A stretch of 64,000 nucleotides of DNA, taken from positions 24,959-88,958 of the forward strand of contig NZ_CAMYUE010000013.1 in NCBI RefSeq assembly GCF_947301925.1, given 5' to 3'. How positions within the stretch are numbered: the first letter of the stretch is position 1; every line of letters begins with the position of its first letter. The position numbers were made by a program, and so were the translations under genes. Below are positions 34,067 to 42,792 of this stretch, one piece after another. Under the pieces are notes generated by a model. The model saw nothing but the letters and a program-made list of their open reading frames with translations, had not been told where the DNA came from and did not search any database. The DNA is from an uncultured Ruminococcus sp. Lineage in GTDB: Bacteria > Bacillota > Clostridia > Oscillospirales > Ruminococcaceae.

Positions 34067-36811
34067 ATGCTTTTCAAACGAATGCTGGCTGCTGTTTCAG
34101 CTGCTGTACTCTCTTTCTCAGCGCTGACACTGACCGGCTACACCGCCGCAGCAGAAGGCGAGGAGGAATACCTCTGCCGCGATTACTGCGATTTTTCAGG
34201 CGACCAGCACTATATCGACAACTACAACACTGCAACATCAGAACACTTCCAGATCTTCTGGGGAAACGACGATCAGACAGGTCTCGTCAACGACGAATTC
34301 GTACAGCTGAATCTGGAATCTCTTGAACAATACAGAACTCTTTATACCACAGAACTCGGAATGAGAGACTCGTCACAATCCATTTTTGAACCCGACGGAC
34401 AGCACTACAAGACCAACATCTACATGACCAACACAGGCCTCCCCGACTTTGAAAGCGGCTGGGCGTATACAAGCTATGAACCTCTTACGGGCTTCGCATA
34501 CATCTTTATCGATCCCGCCGCTATGGTGCAGCTTGACGGTACGAACCCCGGTTCTCTCGCCCATGAGTACGGTCACGTACTCACCTATCATCAGGACGGC
34601 TGGAACGACAACGAGATCGCAGGCCCATGGTGGGAGAGCGTTGCCAACTGGTTCAAGGAGCAGTACCTCAGCACCCTTGAAACTCCCACGACTCACTTCT
34701 TTCTGCCCTATCTCAGAAATATGAACCTCACTATCCCCCACGGCAGAATGTATTACGAGTCATGGATACTCCTTCAGTACCTCTCCGAAAATCCCGACGG
34801 CTTCGACGGCTTCGGACAGGACTTCATCTCAAGGCTCCAGACCGAGTCAGAGCCCAACGAGTACCCCTTCGATACTATCGAGAGGATCACAGGCTGCGAT
34901 ATGAAGGCTGTCATAGGCAGCTTCGCAAAGAGAATGGCCACTCTCGATTTCGAGCACAAGGACCTCTACCTCCAGAATCTTGACACAGCTCTCAGCGATC
35001 CCTTCGTGTGGCAGCTGATATACACCCAGCCTCAGCCCTCACCCGATCACTGGGGCTACTATATGGTTCCTGCCGAAAAGGCTCCCATGCAGACAGGTCT
35101 CAATGTTATCCCCCTTAACATCGAGGGCAGCGCCGTAACGGTCACTCTCAACGGTATTTCCGACGCAGAGGGCGCCGACTGGCGTGCCTGCATAGTTGCG
35201 GAGGGCGCTGACGGAGTTACGCGTTATTCTCCCCTCTTCGGACAGGAGACAATGACCATGTACCTGGACGGCACAGAGACGGCTCTGTATCTGACAGTTG
35301 CCGCTACTCCCGACAGGATAATCCCCAACAACGCGTACCTCAAGGCAGAGAACGGCGAGGAGTACTCATATACCAACGCCGACTACAAGCGCCGCTATCC
35401 CTACGAATTCTCAGTTTACGGTGCTTCGCCCATGTGCAGGAACATCACCGAGAACGTTGAAGGCCATGCACATTCCTACGGCGGCGGCTTCGTTGCCGAT
35501 ACAGCCTATGTTGAGGATTCGGTATATGTTGGCAAGGATGCAATGGTGCTGGGCAACTCAGAGGTAACAGGCCATGCGGTCATTACAGGCAAGGCCGTTG
35601 TCAACAACGCGATCGTTTCAGACAGCGCAAGAATCACCGACGCTGCCTGCGTTTACGGCTTCTGGTGGGCTTCTCCCACTATCAGCGGCAACGCAAAGGT
35701 GGGCGAAAGAGCCGTTGTTACGGCGGGTGCCTCAGTTTCAGGCAACGCCCGCGTCCTCGGCAATGCTTATATACTGGACAACTACTCCGTCACCGATGAC
35801 GCCACGGTAAAGGGCACAGCCTACTGCTACGGCGACGGCGTGGCCTCGGGACAGGCCATACTTGACGGCGAATTCTACAACAACTGCTCCGTATCACAGG
35901 GCGCAGCCTTCGGATGGAAGGACTCGGACGAATATACGTCAAGCCTCCCCTACACAGACGGACTTTTCGCAGGCTATGAATTCGACCGTGAAAGCAATGT
36001 ATTCGCTTACGATACCTTCGGCGCCACAAACGGCATAATGCGCAATCAGCCTCTATGGGAGGAGGAGCGCACCAGTGCAGGCGGCGTTGTCACCTTCAAC
36101 GGCGAGGATCAGTACATCATCTGCGACCGCTCCCTTGCGGACTACAAGAACATGGAGATATCCACGGCAGTGCTGTGGCGCGGCGGAGACAGGGATCAGC
36201 GTATCTTTGAATTCGGCGGCAGCGAAAAGATGTACCTCACTCCCTCAAACTTCGAGGGACAGGCGGAGTTCACCATAGGACTAACCACCATAATCTCGGA
36301 TATCCCCGTGAATGTGAACGAATGGACTGTATTCCGCGTTGTTATACACGGAAATAACGCCAAGCTCTATATAAACGGACAGTTTGCTGGAGAGGACCTC
36401 ATCTATACCCTCCCCGAAGACACCATCGGCCTCGGCAGCACCTATTACATAGGCAGGGGCGATGATGGCAACTACCTCAACGGCTCAATGGACTACTTCC
36501 GCGTATATTTCAAGGAGGCGGACGAGCCTGTCTACTACTACACCGCCGACGAAAACGAGCACGAGGAGGACACCCTCTACGGCGACGTAAACTGCGACGG
36601 CGTAATAGACATGGACGACTTTGATCTGCTTGTCAATGCCATTGTAATGCCTGCGGAATACGGCGTCAACGGCAAGGCAGAGGGACACCTGACCCGTCAG
36701 GGCTTCATAAACTCCGATGTATTCGAGCAGGGCAACGGCCTCACCACAAACGACGCGATCACAGTAAGAAGATTTATAATGGGAACTATCGACAAGCTCC
36801 CCGTAAGCTGA
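34067..36811 (+). CDS. Secreted DUF6055 metallopeptidase-like protein with beta-helix, LamG and dockerin
   Basis: 914 aa. Signal peptide (1-29). DUF6055-type domain (about 45-330) with a gluzincin-like zinc motif HEYGH (166-170) and a candidate third ligand E190 (WWESVAN). A beta-sandwich region follows (about 340-460). About 475-610 is a run of short 'AVxxGNAxVxDxAxV' repeats, as in left-handed beta-helices. A LamG/concanavalin-like domain (about 625-820) and a C-terminal dockerin (about 842-914, 'GDVNCDGVIDMDD' with a second calcium loop) complete it. Predicted cellulosome-borne peptidase or glycan-binding protein. AGGAGG precedes the ATG. Zinc-protease activity is inferred from the motif only. 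Confidence 0.88.
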   Translation: MLFKRMLAAVSAAVLSFSALTLTGYTAAAEGEEEYLCRDYCDFSGDQHYIDNYNTATSEHFQIFWGNDDQTGLVNDEFVQLNLESLEQYRTLYTTELGMRDSSQSIFEPDGQHYKTNIYMTNTGLPDFESGWAYTSYEPLTGFAYIFIDPAAMVQLDGTNPGSLAHEYGHVLTYHQDGWNDNEIAGPWWESVANWFKEQYLSTLETPTTHFFLPYLRNMNLTIPHGRMYYESWILLQYLSENPDGFDGFGQDFISRLQTESEPNEYPFDTIERITGCDMKAVIGSFAKRMATLDFEHKDLYLQNLDTALSDPFVWQLIYTQPQPSPDHWGYYMVPAEKAPMQTGLNVIPLNIEGSAVTVTLNGISDAEGADWRACIVAEGADGVTRYSPLFGQETMTMYLDGTETALYLTVAATPDRIIPNNAYLKAENGEEYSYTNADYKRRYPYEFSVYGASPMCRNITENVEGHAHSYGGGFVADTAYVEDSVYVGKDAMVLGNSEVTGHAVITGKAVVNNAIVSDSARITDAACVYGFWWASPTISGNAKVGERAVVTAGASVSGNARVLGNAYILDNYSVTDDATVKGTAYCYGDGVASGQAILDGEFYNNCSVSQGAAFGWKDSDEYTSSLPYTDGLFAGYEFDRESNVFAYDTFGATNGIMRNQPLWEEERTSAGGVVTFNGEDQYIICDRSLADYKNMEISTAVLWRGGDRDQRIFEFGGSEKMYLTPSNFEGQAEFTIGLTTIISDIPVNVNEWTVFRVVIHGNNAKLYINGQFAGEDLIYTLPEDTIGLGSTYYIGRGDDGNYLNGSMDYFRVYFKEADEPVYYYTADENEHEEDTLYGDVNCDGVIDMDDFDLLVNAIVMPAEYGVNGKAEGHLTRQGFINSDVFEQGNGLTTNDAITVRRFIMGTIDKLPVS

Positions 36812-36847
36812 AAAAAAGGCTGCAAGGTTTAACTCTTGCAGCCTTTA
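36811..36847. terminator. Bidirectional terminator
   Basis: AGGCTGCAAG/CTTGCAGCCT stem with flanking A and T runs between convergent genes. Confidence 0.85.
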
Positions 36848-36853
36848 TGTATT

Positions 36854-38587
36854 TCAGAATAATATCATGGCAGTGAATTTCCTGTTTTTGCAGTCTATCT
36901 TCAGACCAAAGCAGTTCTGTGCCGCAGCCGCCTCTGCTATCGCAAGTCCGAGACCGCTGCTGCTCTTGTCGCTGCGAGCCTTGTCGCCCTTGACAAATGG
37001 CATGAGCAGATCCTTCGTGTCCACGTCCTCGGCCACGTCGTTGACTACGCAGAGGCGCTTCTTATCGGCGGTAATGCTTATATCTCCCCCGTCACGGGCG
37101 TATTTCACCGCATTGGAGACGAGATTCTCCACAGCGGTCATAATAGTGTCCTCGTCGGCGCTTACCTCGCAGCTGCCGCTGATCCTTATATCTATATCCC
37201 TTCCTTCCAGAGCGGTGCGGTACTTTTCCGCAGACCTCTCCGCAAGAGCCTTTATATCCACTTTCGTTCTGTTCAGCTTCTTTATCTGCTCAGTCTCGCT
37301 GAGCTTCAGCGTCTTGCGTATCATCTCGTCGGTATAGGCAACATTGTTCATTATGGAGCTGAGATATTTCAGCTCCTTTTCGCTGCCGCTGTCCCTGCGG
37401 AGCTCCATAAGGTTCTCCGCATAGCCGCCGATGACCGCAAGAGGAGTTTTTATATCATGTGCAAGATTATTGGTAAGCGCCCTCTGATAGTCCTCAAAGG
37501 CGTACTGAGCCTTGTTCCTTGCATTTCTGATAAGTGAGAGCATAAGGGCAATAAGAGTCGATACCACGAAAAAAGCTATGATTATCAGCCGGTATTTAGC
37601 CACAGCGTGTTTATTCATAGTATCTATCCGCATTACGCTTATAACTCCACTTGCACCGTATCTGTTTTCGTTAAGATCATTTTTTACATAATATTCTTCT
37701 ACATCTGCACTCAGGGAGTTCTTTCCTTTTCTGTACATTTCACACAGAGTCGTCTGCTTGTATTTATCGTATATCTCATCGAATTTAACGGGATTTACGC
37801 CCCATATCGCGTTGAAGCTGCCCTTCGGATAAGCATTGGGCTTCGGAGGATAAGTAAACTCCACCAGCTCAAAGCCCTCCTCATCGGCGTTTATGGTGAT
37901 CGTTTCAGTATCAACAGCTCTGTCATCATCCATATCAAAAGAATCTGGCAAAAAAGCGCTGCATTTGTACTTGTTTACTACCAGTTCATGTGGTATCATC
38001 TGATTTTTGTCCCTGTTGAGATACAGACTTCTCAGCTCAAAGCTGTAATTCAGATCGTTCTCCTCAACGTCCTCGAAATACTGCTTAAAAAGCTTATTCA
38101 TCTCAGGGATATCAAAGACCAGAGGATCAAAACTGCAATAACATCTGTCATCGGGATCGGCGCTGAACCTTATTATTATCCACATACGGGCTCTGTTTGA
38201 GAATATGATATTTCCGCTGTCGTCAAAGCTCCACATTGCATTTGCACCGTAGGGATCATCGTAGGTAGTGCCAATCAGAAAACCTGTGTTATCATTGTGT
38301 ATCATATCCTCCGTAGATATGACCCGTGACGCATTTACACAAAGTCCGAATTCAATGGGCTTATTCCATATATTTTCGAGCTCTGATTCATGCTCTATTG
38401 TTCGCACGAAGCCATTGAAGTCACTTTCATTCTGTTTTTCTGACTGACTCCTTATATATCCTCTTCCGAAGCTGTATACCGCTGTTCCCAGCATGATCGT
38501 CAGTACAACGGGAATTATCATGGCTTTAGCGAATATTCTTAAAAATGTGGTGCGTTTCGGTTTCTTCCTGAAGGACTTCCTTTTCAT
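36854..38587 (-). CDS. Sensor histidine kinase
   Basis: 577-aa membrane kinase. Transmembrane helix 1 is at about 20-45, a large extracytoplasmic sensor domain with no recognised fold spans about 48-325, and helix 2 is at about 333-355. The HisKA domain has the H-box NNLAHDIKTPLAV (His about 377), and the ATPase has an N box (ENLVSNAVKYA) and a G2 box (SSSGLGLAI). The F/G1 region is short, and the last strand ends right at the C-terminus. ATG at 38587 has AAGGAG 8 nt upstream; it starts 5 bp after the regulator stop, so the two are coupled. Signal unknown. Confidence 0.92.
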   Translation of the reverse strand: MKRKSFRKKPKRTTFLRIFAKAMIIPVVLTIMLGTAVYSFGRGYIRSQSEKQNESDFNGFVRTIEHESELENIWNKPIEFGLCVNASRVISTEDMIHNDNTGFLIGTTYDDPYGANAMWSFDDSGNIIFSNRARMWIIIRFSADPDDRCYCSFDPLVFDIPEMNKLFKQYFEDVEENDLNYSFELRSLYLNRDKNQMIPHELVVNKYKCSAFLPDSFDMDDDRAVDTETITINADEEGFELVEFTYPPKPNAYPKGSFNAIWGVNPVKFDEIYDKYKQTTLCEMYRKGKNSLSADVEEYYVKNDLNENRYGASGVISVMRIDTMNKHAVAKYRLIIIAFFVVSTLIALMLSLIRNARNKAQYAFEDYQRALTNNLAHDIKTPLAVIGGYAENLMELRRDSGSEKELKYLSSIMNNVAYTDEMIRKTLKLSETEQIKKLNRTKVDIKALAERSAEKYRTALEGRDIDIRISGSCEVSADEDTIMTAVENLVSNAVKYARDGGDISITADKKRLCVVNDVAEDVDTKDLLMPFVKGDKARSDKSSSGLGLAIAEAAAAQNCFGLKIDCKNRKFTAMILF

Positions 38588-38592
38588 TCCGC

Positions 38593-39267
38593 TCACTCCT
38601 TAGTCAGCTTATACCCCCGTCCCACAAGAGTTTTTATCTGCGTACCTGCGCTGCCGAGGGCTTTTCTCAGTTTCTTGATGTGATTGTCCACCACGCGGTC
38701 GCTGCCGAAGTAGTCATAGCCCCACACGCTGTTAAGGATAGTCTCCCTTGTGACCACCCAGTTCTCATGCTCAAGAAGGTAGCGCAGGATAGCAAATTCC
38801 TTCGGCGGCAACTCTATCTCCGCACCTGCCGTAAAACATCGGAGAGTCCTTGTATCAAGGCTTATCTTGCCGCAGGTGAGTACCTGCTTCATATCGGAGC
38901 TCTTTGCACGGCGCATAAGCGCCTCGCATTTGCTGTAAAGCACAGACAGCAGGAAAGGCTTCACGATATAGTCGTCGCAGCCCAGCTCGTAGCCGTCCAG
39001 GATATCCTCCTCCCGTCCGCGGGCGGTAATGAATATCACGGGGATATCGCTTTTCATGCGCAGCTTCCTGCACAGTGTAAAGCCGTCGGCACCTGGGAGC
39101 ATCACATCAAGGAGCACCAGATCATAGTCATCTGTGCCCTCTTTTATGATATCCAGAGCCTCTCCCCCGTTGTTCACGGAGAATACATCAGTGCCCAGAC
39201 TGCCGAAATAATCGGCGATTATCTCGCATATCTCGGTATCGTCCTCTATAAGCAGTATTTTTTTCAT
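38593..39267 (-). CDS. OmpR/PhoB family response regulator
   Basis: 224 aa: receiver domain with acidic pocket D9/D10, phosphoacceptor D54 (LLDVMLPG) and K103 (VKPF), followed by a winged-helix DNA-binding domain ('PPKEFAILRYLLEHENWVVTRETILNSVWG...DNHIKKLRKAL'). Partner of the adjacent kinase. The 518 bp upstream contain an orphan RNA on the opposite strand, so neighbouring CDS give no hint of the regulon. Confidence 0.95.
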   Translation of the reverse strand: MKKILLIEDDTEICEIIADYFGSLGTDVFSVNNGGEALDIIKEGTDDYDLVLLDVMLPGADGFTLCRKLRMKSDIPVIFITARGREEDILDGYELGCDDYIVKPFLLSVLYSKCEALMRRAKSSDMKQVLTCGKISLDTRTLRCFTAGAEIELPPKEFAILRYLLEHENWVVTRETILNSVWGYDYFGSDRVVDNHIKKLRKALGSAGTQIKTLVGRGYKLTKE

Positions 39268-39463
39268 AAGTCACGCGCTCCTTATTACTTTAACTGTATT
39301 ATAAACCGCCGGTGTGTCCTTTTTATATCCTACAGGTATCTTTTATGTAACCGATCACCCTTTATTATATATGGGGCGGGCAAAAATGTCAAATCCGCTG
39401 CCGCTTTCGCACGATAAAGAGCAATAAACGACTAAAGAAATGGATTTATCGGCAATAAATGTC

Positions 39464-39492
39464 TTGTATACCTCAGCGAATTATTATATAAT
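39464..39492 (+). promoter_or_regulatory. Promoter of the orphan RNA
   Basis: TTGTAT-N17-TATAAT on the plus strand in a region without coding potential, 7 nt before the first stem of the RNA. Confidence 0.7.
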
Positions 39493-39498
39493 GTATTC

Positions 39499-39720
39499 AG
39501 AAAGCATGAGGCCGTCTGTTTTCCGCTTATGTTACAGGACATAAAATACCCTCAGACAGCCATTGTCCGTACCGAGACGGAGCTCTGTCAGGCGCAGGAG
39601 GCTCCGCTTCACCGGACATATACCATCACCGTGCTTTCTTATTGAGTTTTGCTTGACCCCCACCTCTCTGAATAATAGATAAGAAAGGCCCCCTTATGAC
39701 CGAGGGGTCTTTCTTATTTC
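39499..39720 (+). ncRNA. Orphan structured non-coding RNA, about 220 nt
   Basis: Bounded by a promoter and an intrinsic terminator. The closing stem is AGAAAGCA (39499-39506) with TGCTTTCT (39632-39639). Arm A has GTCTG (39514-39518)/CAGAC (39553-39557) and inner TTATGT/ACATAA around a 6-nt loop. Arm B has TGTCCG (39564-39569)/CGGACA (39613-39618) and inner CGGAGC (39578-39583)/GCTCCG (39601-39606). A single-stranded C-rich stretch (GACCCCCACCTCTCT, from 39655) then precedes the terminator. No ORF with a ribosome site. It does not match the 6S, SRP, tmRNA or RNase P hallmarks I know, and no gene lies downstream in sense, so it is not an ordinary riboswitch. Confidence 0.7.
39679..39720 (+). 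terminator. Terminator of the orphan RNA
   Basis: ATAAGAAAG/CTTTCTTAT stem with inner CCCC/GGGG pairing and T-rich 3' side. Confidence 0.8.
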
Positions 39721-39754
39721 AGGAAAAGGCCATACAGCACCACAGATAAAAACC

Positions 39755-39781
39755 AAGTCCCGAAGCAATGCTTCGGGACTT
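39755..39781 (-). terminator. Terminator of the Fe-S assembly pair
   Basis: AAGTCCCGAAG/CTTCGGGACTT stem-loop just after the SufB/D-like stop. Confidence 0.8.
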
Positions 39782-39785
39782 GCTG

Positions 39786-40712
39786 TTATTTAAGAAAGCC
39801 GTTGATTATCTGCTCCTCTGCCTCGGCCTCTGTAAGTCCGAGAGTCATGAGCTTGATGAGCTGCTCTCCTGCGATCTTTCCGATAGCAGCCTCGTGAACC
39901 AGGGCTGCGTCGATATTGTTCGCCTCCAGTGAGGGTACCGCAAGGATACGGCCATTGTCCATAATGATAGAGTCGCACTCGGTATGACCGCTGCAGGCCG
40001 CGCTTCCCACGATACAGAGATCGAGCTTCTGATAGGAATTGTCACGGGCTACGGAACGGGATACCACGTCGGCGCTTGAACCGTCGCCGTTGAGGGAGAC
40101 CTTGTATATACTGTCGGCCTCCTGCTGACCGTGCGTCATGAGCCTTTCGTGTACCACCAGCTTTGCGTCTGCTGCAAGCTCAGCGACTGTGGTCCTCTTT
40201 GTGGAGTCAACGCCTTTGATCTGGACCATCTCCATCTCCATGACGCTGCCCTCTTCCATATAGACCTCGGTAACGGGATTGAGTATGCGCTTGCCGCTGC
40301 CGTCGCCTGAGCCGTAATGCTTCTCCACATAGCGTACTCTCGAATTCTTACCTATATAGAAACGATGTATGCCGTCATGCTCGGAATCCTGAGAGCCGCA
40401 GTTATCTATTCCGCAGCCTGCAACAATGAGCACGTCGCAGTCCTGACCCACGAAGAAATCATTGTATACGTCCTCCTTGAGTCCGCTCTGACTGAGCACA
40501 ACGGGAATATGCACGCTCTCGTTTCTGGTGCCGTCCTTTATGCGTATATCTATACCGCTTACGTCCGTCTTGGACTGTATGTCGATGTTTGCGGTGGTAT
40601 TCCTGCCTATTGATTCACCGTTGGCGCGGAGATTGTAAGCACCCTCGGGGATATTATGGAGATCGGCGACCTCCTGAAAAAGTCTTTTCTGAACTGCATC
40701 CATCTGAGCCAT
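39786..40712 (-). CDS. smsB: SufB/SufD-like Fe-S cluster assembly protein (SmsB type)
   Basis: 308 aa with the SufBD beta-helix core: 'GRILAVPSLEANNIDAALVHEAAIGKI' (C-terminal His/Glu motif) and 'LMTLGLTEAEAEEQIINGFLK' are typical. It is much shorter than SufB (about 470) or SufD (about 430), and the only partner is a SufC-type ATPase; sufS, sufU and sufA are absent. This two-gene layout fits the SUF-like minimal system described in archaea and anaerobic bacteria. It would scaffold cluster assembly in the cytoplasm. Stop followed by a strong terminator; 12 bp separate it from the ATPase gene. Confidence 0.82.
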   Translation of the reverse strand: MAQMDAVQKRLFQEVADLHNIPEGAYNLRANGESIGRNTTANIDIQSKTDVSGIDIRIKDGTRNESVHIPVVLSQSGLKEDVYNDFFVGQDCDVLIVAGCGIDNCGSQDSEHDGIHRFYIGKNSRVRYVEKHYGSGDGSGKRILNPVTEVYMEEGSVMEMEMVQIKGVDSTKRTTVAELAADAKLVVHERLMTHGQQEADSIYKVSLNGDGSSADVVSRSVARDNSYQKLDLCIVGSAACSGHTECDSIIMDNGRILAVPSLEANNIDAALVHEAAIGKIAGEQLIKLMTLGLTEAEAEEQIINGFLK

Positions 40713-40724
40713 TATGCCGCCTCC

Positions 40725-41447
40725 TTACTTTATCCTGCTACAGATATTTATTGCGCTTTCCGTGCCTGTGATCTCGGGAAGAACCTCATCCCTGCTGCCT
40801 CTCTTTGCGATCCTGCCGTCGGCGATGACGATGATCTCGTCGGCGATATTGAGGATACGCTCCTGGTGAGAGATAACGATGATGGACCTTCCGCAGCACT
40901 CGCTGCGCATCTTTTCAAATATGCGAATAAGGTTATTGAAGCTCCAGAGGTCTATACCTGCCTCGGGCTCGTCGAAAAGAGCAAGCTTCACGTTTCTGGC
41001 AAGCACTGTAGCTATCTCGATACGCTTGAGCTCTCCGCCTGAAAGAGAAGCATTTATCTCACGGTCTATATAGTCCTTTGCGCAGAGTCCTACCTCCGAG
41101 AGGTACTCGCAGGCCTCTGAAACTGACAGATTCTTTCCTGCGGCTATCCTGAGAAGGTCAACTACAGTCATGCCCTTGAAGCGCACAGGCTGCTGAAAGG
41201 CAAAGCCTATACCCATACGGGCGCGTTCGGTTATGTTCTTGTCGGTTATATCCACACCGTCAAATATGAGCTGACCTGCGGTATTCTTCTCGATACCAGC
41301 AATGAGCTTTGCAAGTGTGGACTTGCCTCCGCCGTTGGGACCTGTTATGACAACGAATTTATCGTCCTCAACGGTCATGCTTATATCGCGGATTATCTCG
41401 ACCTCGCCGTCGTCCGCACTGAATGATATATTCTTTAATTCGAGCAT
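40725..41447 (-). CDS. smsC: SufC-like ABC ATPase (SmsC type)
   Basis: 240-aa soluble ABC ATPase: Walker A GPNGGGKST (about 34-42), Q-loop FAFQQP, signature LSGGELKRIEIA, Walker B ALFDEPEAGID and H-loop ISHQ. The closest family is SufC. It powers the paired SufBD-like scaffold. Start at 41447 rather than further upstream because AAGGGGG lies 8 nt before it and homologous SufC proteins begin 'MLELKNI'. Confidence 0.9.
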   Translation of the reverse strand: MLELKNISFSADDGEVEIIRDISMTVEDDKFVVITGPNGGGKSTLAKLIAGIEKNTAGQLIFDGVDITDKNITERARMGIGFAFQQPVRFKGMTVVDLLRIAAGKNLSVSEACEYLSEVGLCAKDYIDREINASLSGGELKRIEIATVLARNVKLALFDEPEAGIDLWSFNNLIRIFEKMRSECCGRSIIVISHQERILNIADEIIVIADGRIAKRGSRDEVLPEITGTESAINICSRIK

Positions 41448-41499
41448 TATGGGAGCCCCCTTTTCATTCCTTGACTTTGACATTGTTATCACATTATCA

Positions 41500-41528
41500 A
41501 TTATACCACGTTATTTCTGTAAAATCAA
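41500..41528 (-). promoter_or_regulatory. Promoter of the Fe-S assembly pair
   Basis: Minus strand TTGATT-N17-TATAAT, about 52 bp upstream of the ATPase ATG. Confidence 0.75.
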
Positions 41529-41632
41529 CACGGATATTGCTTTGTTGCACACAGGAAACCTGACAGATGTCCACGATCCGCTGTATATGGGCAAAAACCT
41601 GTTTTAGAGTGCTAACATTTTAAAATGAATTA

Positions 41633-41660
41633 CAAAAAATGAGCGGTAGATCCGCTCATT
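41633..41660 (-). terminator. DegV gene terminator
   Basis: AATGAGCGG/CCGCTCATT stem followed by a T-run on the minus strand. Confidence 0.8.
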
Positions 41661-41670
41661 CAGTCCTGTA

Positions 41671-42552
41671 TTATTCCTTTGTGAGAGGCCTTGCCGTTAT
41701 ACCTACGGCAACTCCCTGAGTGCCTGTTCCGATATGGCTCGCTATGGAGCATGAAAGCGGACGGTATGTCACCCTGAACTGCGGGAACTCCGCCTTTACC
41801 TTCTCCACCCACTGCCTTGCAGTCTCCTCTGACTCCATGGTACCTGCAGCGCCTATGCTGATATGCTCCTTTGCAACGCCTGCATATTTGCCCTCAAGGT
41901 CCTTATGGACGGCCTCGAACATCTTCTGCTCCGCTGCCGCCATGCCTCTTGCCTTTGCGTAGGCGTCCAGCTTTCCGCCCTGTATCTTCAGTATGGGCTT
42001 CAGATTCAGCACAGTCGCGATAGCTGCGCCTGCCGAGGTTATGCGTCCTGTTCTGGTTATGCGCTTCAGACTGTGAAGCGTGATGTATATATCGTTATCG
42101 TAGGCGCTCTTTTCAAGGGCAGCCCTTATCTCCTCCGCCGAGCAGCCGCTGTCCGCCATATATTTTGCGTCGTATACCGAATCAAGCAGCGTTATGGAGA
42201 TACGGTGGTTATCTATTACGCAGACCCTGCCGTCGTAGTCCGCCGACAGCGCCTTTGCGGTGTTGCATGAACCGCTGAGGCCGCTTGACATGGGGATATA
42301 CACCAGCTCGTCGTAGCCGTCGGCAAATATCTTTTCCCACATCTCCGTAAGCGCCCCTGGTGAGGGCTGTGATGATACGATGTCCTTGTCCTCACCGAGA
42401 GCTTTGTAAAGCTCCGCATTTGTGAGGGTGAGCTCCTCCATGTAGTCTTTTCCGTCTATAACAACGGGCATCGGCAGCACATAAATGCCGCTGCTGCTGC
42501 CCTCCGTGATCGTAATACCGCTGTTAGTGTCAGTCATTACCGCAGTTTTCAT
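41671..42552 (-). CDS. DegV family fatty-acid-binding protein
   Basis: 293 aa of the DegV/FakB family: 'VMTDTNSGI' start, 'YVLPMPVVIDGKDYME', 'TSQPSPGALTEMWEK'-like loop, 'VYIPMSSGLSGSCNTA' (the Ser/Thr residues that hold the fatty-acid carboxylate) and a C-terminal lobe ending 'IASHIGTGTQGVAV'. FakB proteins present exogenous fatty acids to a FakA kinase, which is not in this window. Single gene. Confidence 0.93.
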   Translation of the reverse strand: MKTAVMTDTNSGITITEGSSSGIYVLPMPVVIDGKDYMEELTLTNAELYKALGEDKDIVSSQPSPGALTEMWEKIFADGYDELVYIPMSSGLSGSCNTAKALSADYDGRVCVIDNHRISITLLDSVYDAKYMADSGCSAEEIRAALEKSAYDNDIYITLHSLKRITRTGRITSAGAAIATVLNLKPILKIQGGKLDAYAKARGMAAAEQKMFEAVHKDLEGKYAGVAKEHISIGAAGTMESEETARQWVEKVKAEFPQFRVTYRPLSCSIASHIGTGTQGVAVGITARPLTKE

Positions 42553-42742
42553 TCATATTCCTCGTTTCAGATCAGCTTTCGTATATCTCTCTCCGCAGAC
42601 GGAGATCATTCCCATAGGCTGATTATACCATAAATCATGGGTTTTTGTCAATAGACAGCCGATCACCGAAATGCTATAACGCGAGACAGATTTCGGCGAT
42701 AACCCCGATCAGATAAAAAAACATCTATAAAGAATAGATATC

Positions 42743-42774
42743 AAAAAAGAGCAGTCCATACGGACTGCTCTTTC
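42743..42774 (-). terminator. Terminator of the GGGtGRT operon
   Basis: 12-bp perfect stem AAAGAGCAGTCC/GGACTGCTCTTT with a T-run on the minus strand. Confidence 0.85.
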
Positions 42775-42792
42775 GTTATATTCAGTAATAAA

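Noticed and set aside
39499..39720. 6S, SRP, tmRNA or RNase P RNA for the orphan RNA
   Set aside because: It has two separate arms rather than the single rod of 6S, lacks the SRP apical loop (GGTCAGG...GGAAGC), has no tRNA-like end, and lacks RNase P core motifs.
39499..39720. Riboswitch or T-box leader
   Set aside because: There is no gene downstream in the sense direction; the next CDS are on the other strand.
41601..41617. CIRCE-like half-site (GAGTGCTAA) upstream of the SufC-like gene
   Set aside because: The other half (TTAGCACTC nine bases upstream) is missing and no heat-shock gene is nearby.
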